Shown piece after piece: positions 1 through 8,632 of a stretch of 64,000 bases of DNA. The position numbers were made by a program, and so were the translations under genes. The stretch comes from Rhodospirillales bacterium (GTDB taxonomy: Bacteria; Pseudomonadota; Alphaproteobacteria; Rhodospirillales; Defluviicoccaceae). Numbering within the stretch: position 1 is the stretch's first letter; each line of letters starts with the position of its first letter. The notes beneath the pieces were generated by a model that ran no database searches, had not been told where the DNA came from, and worked only from the letters and a program-made list of their open reading frames with translations. The stretch spans positions 124,001 through 188,000 of the forward strand of contig JADJRE010000005.1 of the NCBI GenBank assembly GCA_016712375.1, given 5' to 3'.

Positions 1-992
1 TCACCGGCTCCCAATAGGGTTCCCGGGCAACGAGCCGCTGCCACGCGTCGATCACTTCCTTTTTCGCGGCCATCGCCGACGTGGCTGTGCCAGCCGACCA
101 CCACTCCCGCAGCATAGGCCAGATTAGACCGCTCTTTGCCGCGCGTACCCTTGACGACCCGCTTCAGTAGTTTCCGCGCAACGTCGATGTCGTTGTTGGT
201 TCCCAGCTGATCCTGCAACGATTTCATAGCCGTTAAGTACGGAGTCACTCTACGTTTCGGATACAGGCTAGAAAAGAACTCAGTGGCGTAGCGGAGTTGC
301 TTGAGCTGTATTCTCACCTTGTGCCGTTCCTCGGAATTCAGCTCTTCGAAACCAGCGCCAGCGCCGAGCATGCCTTCGTAAATATCATGAAGCAGGTGAT
401 GCGCAATCTCCGAGGCCTTTATCTTGATCGCTGCCGTCGTGCCGCTGTCGTCCCCCTCGTGCCAGCCACGGCCTTCCGCCCAAGAACTCAGCAGTAGCAC
501 CAATCCAATGTATCGCTGCGCCCCTACAGCCGCCTGTGCCCGAGCGTAGGCGTCGTCGCGGTGGCGCTCGACGTGCCGCGACAGCGCTTCCACCCTCTCC
601 TCGTTTGGCAGTTGGCGAAGGACAGGCGCCATTATTTGACCCGCGAACACATCCCAATCACGTGCCGGGCCGAGCTCGCCGATCAGCCATTTAAGCTCTC
701 CATTCATGTAGATCCGCTGCTCTTCAGGAATAAACCGCTGGTAGAGGGCGATGCATGATCGTAGCCGGCGGACGGCCACGCGCATCTGGTGGATACCCTC
801 TTCGTGTGAACGCGCCAGCACGCACCGCTCGTTGCCGCGTAGGTGCTCGACGCCGCCGATCACGATGTCGGCCAGCGCCTCCTCGGCAGTCGATAACGGT
901 GTCAGCGACGGCAGTCGCGCCTTCTGCCAGGCAGACTTAGGCGCGCTACGACCGCTTGCCTCGCCTTCCCCGGGTATCTCACTCGTCGACAT
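1..992 (-). CDS. CHAD domain protein, frame broken near its 3' end
   Basis: About 330 residues. CHAD domains are helical, rich in conserved His and basic residues, and bind inorganic polyphosphate. Seen: the N-terminal block EGIHQMRVAVRRLRS, a later KVRIQLKQLRYATEFF and the LQDQLGTNNDID block, all family hallmarks. There is no CYTH domain. The start is the ATG at 990-992 and a TGA lies at 1-3. The reading frame changes at the run of five T at about 60-64: before it the frame reads GWHSHVGDGREK, after it EVIDAWQRLVAREPYWEPV and stop, which is the expected family C-terminus. One extra base in the run explains this. The family assignment is firm; whether the break is real is not. Confidence 0.78.
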   Translation of the reverse strand, partial: MSTSEIPGEGEASGRSAPKSAWQKARLPSLTPLSTAEEALADIVIGGVEHLRGNERCVLARSHEEGIHQMRVAVRRLRSCIALYQRFIPEEQRIYMNGELKWLIGELGPARDWDVFAGQIMAPVLRQLPNEERVEALSRHVERHRDDAYARAQAAVGAQRYIGLVLLLSSWAEGRGWHEGDDSGTTAAIKIKASEIAHHLLHDIYEGMLGAGAGFEELNSEERHKVRIQLKQLRYATEFFSSLYPKRRVTPYLTAMKSLQDQLGTNNDIDVARKLLKRVVKGTRGKERSNLAYAAGVVVGWHSHVGDGREKGSDRRVAAARCPGTLLGAG

Positions 993-1096
993 TTCTTTCC
1001 CCGCCCGACATGACCTGAGATCTACGATTGCACAACGAGGCAAGTGACAAGCTGAGACGTTGGGCCTTTGAACAGCCTTGTTCAAGCCTCCCGCAA

Positions 1097-1579
1097 TCAG
1101 AGATCCGCCATTGGCATGATGTCAAAGTGCTCTCTGATGCGTCGGATCAACTGATCTCGGACTTGCCGATAAGCATCCAGACGGTTCTCCCGGTTGCCCT
1201 CGACGATCGTCGGATCAAAGGTGTTCCAGAAAACGACGTCGCATGCCATCACCCTCGTCATGTCAACTGCCCGGTGCTGCGCTTCCGGCGATAGCGAGAT
1301 GACCTCGTCAAAAGAATCGTCCTCCAGTTCGTCGAACGCCTTCGGTCGGTGCCGGGCGATGTCAATACCAATCTCGTCCATTACCTGCACTGCGAAAGGA
1401 TCAAGATCGCCCGGTCTCACCCCCGCCGAATCGACAAAGATGCGGTGTCCGAGAAGGTGTTTGAGGATGCCCTCGGCCATCGCTGAACGAACAGCATTAT
1501 GTGTACACGCGAAGAGAACGGCGGTGGAGCGGGCGGACAACGGCGCGGCTACGAGCAGGCGACTGCGGCGGCCCCGCAT
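1097..1579 (-). CDS. Low molecular weight protein-tyrosine phosphatase family protein
   Basis: 160 residues. The P-loop signature CX5R is present as CTHNAVRS at about residues 25-32, following the hydrophobic strand AVLFA, as in LMW-PTP and arsenate-reductase-like phosphatases. A later acidic segment (FWNTFDPTIVEG) supplies the DP pair that acts as general acid in this family. In many alphaproteobacteria this gene follows hisD and a UPF0262 gene, exactly the order here on the minus strand. The substrate is unknown. Either a protein tyrosine phosphatase or an ArsC-like enzyme is possible; the neighbourhood gives no arsenic link. Confidence 0.85.
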   Translation of the reverse strand: MRGRRSRLLVAAPLSARSTAVLFACTHNAVRSAMAEGILKHLLGHRIFVDSAGVRPGDLDPFAVQVMDEIGIDIARHRPKAFDELEDDSFDEVISLSPEAQHRAVDMTRVMACDVVFWNTFDPTIVEGNRENRLDAYRQVRDQLIRRIREHFDIMPMADL

Positions 1580-1663
1580 TCGCGGAAGCTCGATGTCCGC
1601 CAGATCGAGCGTGGGGCGGCTGGTCCGCGTCGCGCGGATGCCATCGATGGGCGCTCCTCATCG

Positions 1664-2206
1664 TCACCGTCGAATATGCAGCACGCAGATCAGCGTGAAC
1701 AAGCGTCGGGCGGTGTTCTTATCAATCTCGACCTTCTCGGCCAGACGCTCACGCAGAAGTTGGGCACCTTCGTTGTGGAGGCCGCGTCGTCCCATATCAA
1801 TGGCTTCGATCCGGCTCGGTGTCAGCGTCTTTATCGCGTTGAAGTAGCCTTCGCAAATCAGGAAGTAGTCCTTGATGATGGAGCGCAGTGTACCGAGTGG
1901 GAGAGAAAAGCGAGTGAGCTGCAGATCCATCCTGTCGCATACGGTAAAGTTGAGGAGCTCGCCCTCGCCGGCCAGGTGCAGCACGTATGGGCCCTGGAAC
2001 GGCCCCTTCAACGCGAAGCGGTTCTCCTCCAGCAAATCATACAGGGCCGCCTTACGTTCTTGCTCCACGGTCGGGCTGAGGCGGATCCGCCCAGGATCTT
2101 CCAGAAACAACTGAATGATGCGATCTTTGGAGCCGCCTTCAGGGTTGCCCGCTGGCGTCTGCGACAAATCCTCGCGTTCAGGGTCTGGCGACGGCGGTTC
2201 AGCCAC
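1664..2206 (-). CDS. UPF0262 family protein
   Basis: 180 residues, matching the alphaproteobacterial UPF0262 family. Recognised by the ERKAALYDLLEENRFAL block, the GPYVLHLAGEGELLNFTV block and the YFNAIKTLTPSRIEAIDMGR block, ending in a basic tail. No enzymatic function is known. It lies about 100 bases downstream of hisD and 85 bases upstream of the LMW phosphatase, the usual order. The N-terminal 28 residues are Pro/Asp/Glu-rich and less typical, so the true start could be a little internal. Confidence 0.88.
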   Translation of the reverse strand: MAEPPSPDPEREDLSQTPAGNPEGGSKDRIIQLFLEDPGRIRLSPTVEQERKAALYDLLEENRFALKGPFQGPYVLHLAGEGELLNFTVCDRMDLQLTRFSLPLGTLRSIIKDYFLICEGYFNAIKTLTPSRIEAIDMGRRGLHNEGAQLLRERLAEKVEIDKNTARRLFTLICVLHIRR

Positions 2207-2306
2207 GCGGACATTCCCGGCAGAAAACGGTCAATGGCCTCGGCTGCCGGCGCCGCTGTTCGACGACGCGGCGCCAGCTTCGCTCATCGCCCCGCGGCTC
2301 CACGGA

Positions 2307-3611
2307 TCAATTCGCTTCCCCTGCGTTTAGCCTGATCGAGACTGAGAGGGCGTGCGCACGCAGACCTTCTGCTTCCGCCAACGTGATGGCCGGCAAACCC
2401 AGCCGAGCGAGACCACCCATGTCGCAACCAAGAAAGGTTGAACGCTTCATGAAATCAAGAACGCCAAGACCGGAGGAGAAGCGGGCGCTGCGGGCCGTCG
2501 GCAGAACATGGTTCGGGCCTGCGACATAGTCGCCTAACGCCTCTGGCGTGAAACGGCCGAGAAAAATCGATCCCGCATTGCGGATGCGGGACAGAAACTC
2601 GTCCGGGGCGTCGACCGCAAGTTGCAGATGTTCGGGGGCCACCCGGTCCACCAGCGCCGCCGCCCGATTCAGGTCCTCAACAACGACGATGCAACCGTTA
2701 TGTTGCCAGCTTGCCTCTGCAATGGCGCGTCGCGGCAGTGTTTGAAGATGCGCATCAACAGCCGCCGTCACTGCATTGGCGAAGCTCTGATCATCGGTTA
2801 TCAGGATGGATTGCGCCGCCGGATCGTGCTCAGCCTGAGCCAAAAGATCGATGGCGACCCAGGATGGATCGTTGGCGGCATCGGCCACGATCAACACCTC
2901 CGAAGGACCGGCGACCATGTCAATTCCGACCCGTCCGAAGACGCGGCGCTTTGCCGCAGCCACATAAGCATTGCCGGGGCCGACGATCTTGTCGACTGGC
3001 GCAATGCGGACAGTGCCGTGGGCGAGTGCGCCGATCGCCTGCGCCCCGCCGATCCGCCATACCTCATCGACCTCGGCGATTCGCGCCGCTGCGAGAACCA
3101 GAGGCGCAATTACTCCCCCTGGTGCCGGTACCGTCATGACCAGCCGCCGGCAACCGGCGACCCTAGCCGGCAATGCGTTCATCAGCACGGACGACGGATA
3201 GGCGGCCGTGCCGCCTGGCACGTACAACCCCACTGCTTCGATTGCGGTCCACCGCCATCCCAGGCGCACGCCGTTGCTATCGGTTGCATCGAAGTCGGCA
3301 GGTCGCTGGTGTTCGTGGAAAGCGCGGATTCGCGCCGCCGCCAGATCGAGCGCCGCGAGCGTCGCGGGAGCGCATTGCGCCCAGGCGGCTCCGATCTCGG
3401 CCTTGCTTACCAGCAGCCGATCGGGATCGGCCGCCGCGTCATCGAAACGACGCGTGTACTCGAGGACTGCCGCGTCGCCGCGCAGGCGGACGTCGTCAAG
3501 GATGGCGGCGACCACCTGGTCGACGTCCTCCGCCTGTTCGCGACGTGCGCTGAGCACGGCGGCGAAGTCGTTCTCGAAACTGGCGTCGCGGGTGTCAAGC
3601 CGCGCCGGCAT
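2307..3611 (-). CDS. hisD: Histidinol dehydrogenase
   Basis: About 434 residues. It catalyses the two NAD-dependent oxidations of L-histidinol to L-histidine, the last step of histidine biosynthesis, with a zinc ion. Visible signatures: the GGTAAYPSSVLMNALPA block, GPGNAYVAAAKR, the GPSEVLIVADA block, QAEHDP, VAPEHLQL and GPNHVLPT. The start chosen is MPARLDTRDASFENDF at 3611, which overlaps the end of hisG by 17 bases; a longer reading to 3647 would run deep into hisG and adds an atypical N-terminus. It forms an operon with hisG upstream. Confidence 0.95.
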   Translation of the reverse strand: MPARLDTRDASFENDFAAVLSARREQAEDVDQVVAAILDDVRLRGDAAVLEYTRRFDDAAADPDRLLVSKAEIGAAWAQCAPATLAALDLAAARIRAFHEHQRPADFDATDSNGVRLGWRWTAIEAVGLYVPGGTAAYPSSVLMNALPARVAGCRRLVMTVPAPGGVIAPLVLAAARIAEVDEVWRIGGAQAIGALAHGTVRIAPVDKIVGPGNAYVAAAKRRVFGRVGIDMVAGPSEVLIVADAANDPSWVAIDLLAQAEHDPAAQSILITDDQSFANAVTAAVDAHLQTLPRRAIAEASWQHNGCIVVVEDLNRAAALVDRVAPEHLQLAVDAPDEFLSRIRNAGSIFLGRFTPEALGDYVAGPNHVLPTARSARFSSGLGVLDFMKRSTFLGCDMGGLARLGLPAITLAEAEGLRAHALSVSIRLNAGEAN

Positions 3612-4266
3612 GCATGACCTCGCGAAAGCGATCCAGCCAGCCACCAATCTGCCGGGGCCGTGTCTTCCAGGCCGTTCGGTTGACGGCCAGCCGGGAAGAA
3701 ATGTCAGCTATTTGCTCGACCTCGACCAAGCCATTCGCCTGAAGCGTCGCGCCGCTAGAGACGAGATCAACGATGCGCTGGCTCAGGCCAAGAACCGGCG
3801 CCAACTCGATCGCGCCGTTCAGCACGATACATTCCGCTTGGACGCCGCGGGCAGCAAAGTGACGAGCGGTCAACCGCGGGTACTTTGTGGCGACGCGGAT
3901 GTGACTCCAGGAGCGCGGATCGTCATCCGCGGAGATGTCGGCGGGCTCGCATACCGACAGCCTGCAATGTCCAATGCCGAGGTCGAGCGGCGCGTAAATC
4001 TCCGGATAGTCGAATTCCATCAGCACGTCATTGCCGGCAATACCGATATGCGCGGCGCCGAAGGCGACAAAAGTCGCGACGTCGAAGGAGCGGACGCGAA
4101 TCAGATTGAGACCAGGAACGTTGGTTGAAAACCGCAGCTGCCTGGCATCCTCGTCATCAAACGCCGCTTCCGGCTCAATGCCGACGGCGCGCAACACCGG
4201 ATGGAGCTCCTTAAGGATGCGGCCTTTCGGCAATGCCAGGATCATTGGTTCGGCCGACACGGTCAC
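3595..4266 (-). CDS. hisG: ATP phosphoribosyltransferase, short form
   Basis: 223 residues. It catalyses the first committed step of histidine synthesis, joining ATP and PRPP. The length lacks the C-terminal regulatory domain, so it is the short HisG class, which in known systems needs HisZ; no hisZ is in this window. Seen: LALPKGRIL near the N-terminus, the AHIGIAGNDVLMEF block, and the PRPP-binding region VLNGAIELAPVLGLSQRIVDLVSSGATLQANGL. The start is a GTG at 4266; an internal ATG at 4245 (MILALPKGR) is also plausible. It overlaps hisD downstream. Confidence 0.94.
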   Translation of the reverse strand: MTVSAEPMILALPKGRILKELHPVLRAVGIEPEAAFDDEDARQLRFSTNVPGLNLIRVRSFDVATFVAFGAAHIGIAGNDVLMEFDYPEIYAPLDLGIGHCRLSVCEPADISADDDPRSWSHIRVATKYPRLTARHFAARGVQAECIVLNGAIELAPVLGLSQRIVDLVSSGATLQANGLVEVEQIADISSRLAVNRTAWKTRPRQIGGWLDRFREVMHAGAA

Positions 4267-4410
4267 ACCTGTAGCTGCTGCAGGCTAAGCAACTAAGCTG
4301 TCGTGGCGGGGAAGTCCAGCATCTCCCCGCAAGTGGAAGAGAGGGCGGTGACTGCCGCTAAGGCGATGCTTGAAAGAGCGACGAACATGGGGCGCTTGCG
4401 GTCCTCCACC

Positions 4411-4450
4411 GTGGATCGTCCACAGGGTTATCCACCAAAAATGTGGATAC
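4411..4450. promoter_or_regulatory. Cluster of DnaA-box-like 9-mers upstream of hisG
   Basis: Within 40 bases there is a palindrome GTGGATCGTCCAC (4411-4423), then TTATCCACC (4428-4436) and, on the other strand, GTATCCACA (4442-4450). The last two differ by one base each from TTATCCACA and face each other across an AT-rich spacer. They sit in the 200-base gap between hisG and yqgE. They could be a DnaA-responsive regulatory site; nothing else supports an origin. Confidence 0.4.
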
Positions 4451-4466
4451 TAGGCGACGGGCGTTA

Positions 4467-5042
4467 TCACGCGTGTCCGGCGGCGTCGGACAACATTCGT
4501 GGATCGAGGCCAATCTTCGCCATCGCAAGATCCCACTTTGACTCCAGGTCAGTGTTGAAGACGAGTTGTTCGTCAGCCGTCACATTCAGCCAGCCATTGG
4601 CGCGGATTTCGCCGTCGAGCTGTCCTGGCCCCCACCCGGCATATCCCAACGCCAGCAGATGATGGCGCGGTCCCTCGCCGAGGGCGATCGCACGTAGAAT
4701 GTCAACGGTGGCCGTCAGAGATACGTCGTCGGCGACGCTCAACGTTCCATCCTGACGATAATCGGGCGAATGCAGGACGAACCCTCTGCCAGTTTCCACG
4801 GGACCGCCGAAGTGGACGGCGACCGACGGCCGCAGGGCCGTACCTTCAATTCCAAGTTGGTCCAGCAACTCATCAAACGTCAGCGAGTCGAGCACACGGT
4901 TGATTACGAGCCCCATGGCTCCCTCGGGGCTATGGGCGCAGATATAGACAACCGTTCGCGCAAAGCGCGGATCGCGCATGCCAGGCATGGCAATCAGCAG
5001 TTGGCCAACGAGGTAGCTATCGAATTCCTGAGCTCGTCCCAT
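4467..5042 (-). CDS. YqgE/AlgH family protein (UPF0301)
   Basis: About 191 residues. The family hallmark is clear: SYLVGQLLIAMPGM, then DPRFARTVVYICAHSPEGAMGL and VINRVLDSL near the N-terminus, and LALGYAGWGPGQLDGEI in the C-terminal half. The molecular function of the family is not established. The start is chosen at the ATG at 5042 (MGRAQEFDSYL), close to the first conserved residues; the frame stays open to an ATG at 5111. It is transcribed toward the hisG promoter region. Confidence 0.9.
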   Translation of the reverse strand: MGRAQEFDSYLVGQLLIAMPGMRDPRFARTVVYICAHSPEGAMGLVINRVLDSLTFDELLDQLGIEGTALRPSVAVHFGGPVETGRGFVLHSPDYRQDGTLSVADDVSLTATVDILRAIALGEGPRHHLLALGYAGWGPGQLDGEIRANGWLNVTADEQLVFNTDLESKWDLAMAKIGLDPRMLSDAAGHA

Positions 5043-5293
5043 AAAGCCCTCGCCGGGGCTCCTGACCATGATCATACCGACTTTAGCACGGCCGATGACA
5101 ACGTTGTCCACTTACACGCCGCCAGGATGCTTACCTTCAGATATGCTGGCCACCGCCACCGCTCAACAGGGTGTGATACCCACTAATGTGGTGCCGGCTT
5201 GCGGGAAGCCAACGGTCGTGCACAGATTGATGGCATAGGTGATGCCGCTACAGATGTAGGCTAGCTTGCTGGTGATGGTAAGGATGTTCCAGC

Positions 5294-7402
5294 TTGATAG
5301 GTAAGCGATTTATCCTGGTTTGTCTGGTGACGGCCCTGGTGACGGCGTTCGCGGGTCGTCTTACAGCCGCTCCACCTGCCGCATCGGAATGGGCTGAGAC
5401 TGAGCACGGCCGAGTACGGCTAATCGCCGCCGTGACGGCCGTCGGTGACGACGTGGTTCTGCCGCTGGGGCTGGAATTCCAGATGAAGCCCGGCTGGCAT
5501 ATCTACTGGCGCTCGCCTGGCGATGCGGGATATCCGCCGCGAGCGGACTGGTCAGCCTCACAAAATCTGCAATCAGCGGAGGTGCGCTGGCCGGCGCCGC
5601 ACCGTTTCTCAGTGCTCGACATGCAGACCATCGGCTACGCCGACCAGGTGGTGCTGCCGGTTGCGGCGAGGTTGCAGCGGCCGGGGACGCCGCTGACGCT
5701 ACATGCCACCGTCGACTATCTCACCTGTGCCGATATCTGTGTGCCTTACGTCGCCGAACTGGCGCTTGACCTGCCGGTGGGTGCGGCGACGCCTAGCGTG
5801 TTCGCCCACGACATCGCCCGCGCCGACGCGCAAGTGCCGGGTGACGGCGGCGCGCACCGTCTCGTGGTCGAGAGGGTCGTTCACGAGCGAGGTGGCGATG
5901 GTCCCGTTCTCGCTGTTTCAGTGCGCGCCAAGGAACCCTTTGCTTCGCCGGATCTGTTTGCCGAAGCGCCACCGCCCCTGGTGTTCGGAGCGCCCAGGGT
6001 AACTTACGCCAACGATGGCCTATCGGCGGTCATCCGGGTGGCGATCGGGAACGCCGATGGGCTCGCCCAGCCGCTCGACGGGCTACCCATGACGGTGACA
6101 ATCGTCGACGGCGGCCGCGCTATCGAGCAGGCAGTGACGTTGTCTTCCGCCGGCCCGGCGTCGGCAACGCAATCCGCCCCGAGCGTCGTGGTGATCCTGG
6201 TGCTGGCGCTGCTTGGCGGGTTGATCCTCAACCTGATGCCGTGCGTGCTGCCTGTGCTATCAATGAAATTGCTGGCGGTGGTCGGGCACGGCGGTGGTGA
6301 GCGCCGGGCCGTGCGTGCTGGCTTCGTCGCCGCGGCGCTCGGGATTATGTTCTCGTTCATGCTGCTGGCCGGGGTGCTGATCGCGCTACAGGCGACCGGT
6401 AGCGTCATTGGTTGGGGCTTGCAGTTCCAACAGCCGTGGTTTCTGACGGCGATGATCCTGGTCCTAATCTTGTTCGCGTGCAGCCTGTGGGGCGTGGTTG
6501 AGATACCGTTGCCGCGCGTGCTCGGCGTCGCTTCTGAGCACGCCTCCAGGGTGCGCGGCCTGGCTGGGCATTTCCTAACGGGCGCGCTGGCGACACTGCT
6601 CGCGACGCCTTGCTCGGCACCGTTCCTCGGCACCGCTGTCGGTTTCGCGCTGGCCCGCGGACCGGCAGAGATCATCCTCGTTTTCGCGGCCGTCGCTACT
6701 GGCCTTGCTATCCCGTATCTGTGCGTTGCCGCTTTTCCTGGTCTGGCGACGGCGCTGCCGAAGCCAGGGCGATGGATGGCGACGCTACGGCGCGCGCTGG
6801 CCCTGCCGCTCGTGGCGACCGCTGTCTGGCTCACGTGGGTGCTGGCCGGCGGCATTGGCTGGCCAAGAGCCCTGACCGTTGCCTTCATCATTGTTACAAT
6901 CATCGGCTTGATCGTTTGTCGCCGACTGATGTCGCCACAAATGCGACAGGCGGGCTCCGCGGGACTGGTGGTGCTCGCGATCGGCGCCTTCTTGGTGGCG
7001 AATCGTCATGCCGTCGAGGCGCGCCCACCTGCAGCGAACACTGGCGAAACCGTCGTGTGGCAGCCGTTCGATCCGACGCGCATTTCGTCGGTGGTGGCCG
7101 ACGGCGGCATCGTCTGGGTCAACGTCACCGCCGACTGGTGCTTAACCTGCAAGGTGAACGAGCGTTTTGTCCTCAATCGTGACCCGGTTGTCGGAAGACT
7201 GGCGGCGGGTAATGTGGTGGCCATGCGTGGCGACTGGACACAGCCGGATGAAGGTATCGCCCGCTATCTCGCGGGCTTCGGTCGCTACGGCATTCCCTTC
7301 GACGCCGTCTTTGGACCGGCGCTGCCGACAGGTAAGCCGCTGCCGGAATTATTGACGGAAGGTGCGGCGCTGGCGGCGCTTGACCGGGCCGCCGGCCAGT
7401 AA
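5294..7402 (+). CDS. DsbD/ScsB-type membrane thiol:disulfide interchange protein
   Basis: 702 residues. It probably carries electrons from cytoplasmic thioredoxin across the inner membrane to periplasmic targets. Domains: signal peptide (about 1-26); periplasmic N-terminal DsbD-like domain with the cysteine pair in LTCADICVPY (about 145); about eight membrane segments from 290 to 560 with the two membrane cysteines in LNLMPCVLPVL and LLATPCSAPFLG; and a C-terminal thioredoxin fold with WCLTC near 615. The start is a TTG at 5294 with an AAGGA motif about 10 bases upstream; no in-frame ATG is nearby. The downstream gene is a peroxiredoxin, which fits a redox role. Confidence 0.9.
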   Translation: MIGKRFILVCLVTALVTAFAGRLTAAPPAASEWAETEHGRVRLIAAVTAVGDDVVLPLGLEFQMKPGWHIYWRSPGDAGYPPRADWSASQNLQSAEVRWPAPHRFSVLDMQTIGYADQVVLPVAARLQRPGTPLTLHATVDYLTCADICVPYVAELALDLPVGAATPSVFAHDIARADAQVPGDGGAHRLVVERVVHERGGDGPVLAVSVRAKEPFASPDLFAEAPPPLVFGAPRVTYANDGLSAVIRVAIGNADGLAQPLDGLPMTVTIVDGGRAIEQAVTLSSAGPASATQSAPSVVVILVLALLGGLILNLMPCVLPVLSMKLLAVVGHGGGERRAVRAGFVAAALGIMFSFMLLAGVLIALQATGSVIGWGLQFQQPWFLTAMILVLILFACSLWGVVEIPLPRVLGVASEHASRVRGLAGHFLTGALATLLATPCSAPFLGTAVGFALARGPAEIILVFAAVATGLAIPYLCVAAFPGLATALPKPGRWMATLRRALALPLVATAVWLTWVLAGGIGWPRALTVAFIIVTIIGLIVCRRLMSPQMRQAGSAGLVVLAIGAFLVANRHAVEARPPAANTGETVVWQPFDPTRISSVVADGGIVWVNVTADWCLTCKVNERFVLNRDPVVGRLAAGNVVAMRGDWTQPDEGIARYLAGFGRYGIPFDAVFGPALPTGKPLPELLTEGAALAALDRAAGQ

Positions 7403-7509
7403 GCCTTGCCGTCCCGAAGCGCTTTGCAATCGGCCACGCGCGAGCCTATCTGACTGCGAGAGGCGGCAAAGGAGCGCGCCTGTCTAGTCACGAGGGAGCG
7501 GGGCAACAA

Positions 7510-7989
7510 ATGACGATTGCTGTCGGCGACAAGATTCCATCGGTGAAAATGATGCGCTGGGGCGAGGGCGGCCCTGAGGCAGTGACCACTGATGATCTGT
7601 TCAAGGGAAAAAAGGTGGCGCTGTTCGGTGTCCCGGGTGCATTCACGCCGACCTGTTCGGCGAAGCATCTGCCAGGATTCGTGCAGCACGCCGACGCGTT
7701 AAAGTCGAAGGGTATTGACGCCATCGTCTGTACGTCCGTCAACGACGTGTTCGTCATGAGCGCCTGGGGCAAGGACCAGGGCTGTGGCGACAAGGTGTTG
7801 CTGGTTGCCGATGGTGACGCGGCTTTCACCAAAGCGACCGGCCTGGAACTCGACCTGACTGGCAAAGGGCTGGGTCTGCGGAATCAGCGGTTTTCGATGC
7901 TTGTCGAGGACGGAGTCGTCAAGGTTCTGAACATCGACCCGTCAGGTTTCGAGAAGACCAGCGCCGAAACACTTCTGTCGCAGATCTAG
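7510..7989 (+). CDS. Peroxiredoxin, Prx5/AhpE-like (glutaredoxin-dependent type)
   Basis: 159 residues. It reduces hydrogen peroxide and organic peroxides. The peroxidatic site is VPGAFTPTCSAKHLPGF, the classic Prx5 motif with its T-x-x-C, and a conserved Arg lies in the GLRNQRFSMLVEDG segment. Length and C-terminus are normal. The start is the ATG at 7510. It follows the DsbD-type gene on the same strand by about 100 bases and ends in a large inverted repeat shared with the convergent hemerythrin gene. Confidence 0.93.
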   Translation: MTIAVGDKIPSVKMMRWGEGGPEAVTTDDLFKGKKVALFGVPGAFTPTCSAKHLPGFVQHADALKSKGIDAIVCTSVNDVFVMSAWGKDQGCGDKVLLVADGDAAFTKATGLELDLTGKGLGLRNQRFSMLVEDGVVKVLNIDPSGFEKTSAETLLSQI

Positions 7990-8036
7990 CTGCGTGGGCC
8001 GCGCGTCACGATTGGGCGCGCGCCTTCCCGGCAGCT
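7988..8036. terminator. Candidate bidirectional terminator
   Basis: An outer perfect 6-base stem AGCTGC (7988-7993) with GCAGCT (8031-8036) encloses an inner GC-rich stem made of GGCCGCGCG and GCGCGCC. It lies between the convergent peroxiredoxin and bacteriohemerythrin genes. There is no T-run, so terminator function is inferred from position and stem strength only. Confidence 0.45.
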
Positions 8037-8052
8037 GTGCTGTCGCCAGATG

Positions 8053-8520
8053 TTAAAGTTGCGCGCCGGTCTGCCTGAGGATTTCGATTGACGGCAAATG
8101 CATTGCCATCGTTGATGTTAACTCTTCGAGGTTGGGGGCGTCGGCAACGAACGGCTTGTAAGCCATGTCCTGAATCAAAATGTGGTGCAGCAACCACGCT
8201 TTCAGGTAGTCCAATAATTCCTGCACAGTCGATGCCTGGGACTTGCGTCCGTTGATTTCTGCTATCGCACGGCAGAAAAGTTCATGCTCGCGGCGATGGA
8301 AGGCCAGCGCCGGAAACTTGCAGGCGTTCATTACCTGCTCTTCACGGGCGAAGTGATATCGACAATAAACCTCTAAGGTATTGATGACGGTCTCGATCAA
8401 GCGACCGTCATCATTCTCGGCTTCCTCAAGCAAGTTAATGATGCGAACGAGGCAACGGTGATCGGCATCGAGCGCCGGCACGCCCACACTCATCGCTTCT
8501 GTCCAAGCGAAGGCGCTCAT
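8053..8520 (-). CDS. Bacteriohemerythrin
   Basis: 155 residues. A four-helix oxygen-binding protein with a non-haem di-iron site. All ligand positions can be matched: His21, His56, Glu60, His75, His79, His113 and Asp118, in the motifs DADH, YHFAREEQVM, FHRREHELF and HHILIQDMAY. It is single-domain and cytoplasmic, with no signal peptide. It is monocistronic, convergent with peroxiredoxin. Such proteins store or deliver O2 to membrane oxygenases or act in O2 sensing; which applies here cannot be told. Confidence 0.92.
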   Translation of the reverse strand: MSAFAWTEAMSVGVPALDADHRCLVRIINLLEEAENDDGRLIETVINTLEVYCRYHFAREEQVMNACKFPALAFHRREHELFCRAIAEINGRKSQASTVQELLDYLKAWLLHHILIQDMAYKPFVADAPNLEELTSTMAMHLPSIEILRQTGAQL

Positions 8521-8632
8521 GATCGTTCCCTCACCCCTATCTCTCCGCGCGAAGTGTCACTGAAGTCACTCTACCAGATACGGCCCCAACAGCCACCGCG
8601 ATTTCTTGACGTTGAACGATATTAGCCAGCGT

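Noticed and set aside
2622..3617. 331-codon open frame antisense to hisD
   Set aside because: A mirror of hisD third-position GC bias with no recognisable features.
4411..4450. Chromosomal replication origin
   Set aside because: Only two or three imperfect boxes, no AT-rich unwinding region and no usual origin-flanking genes.
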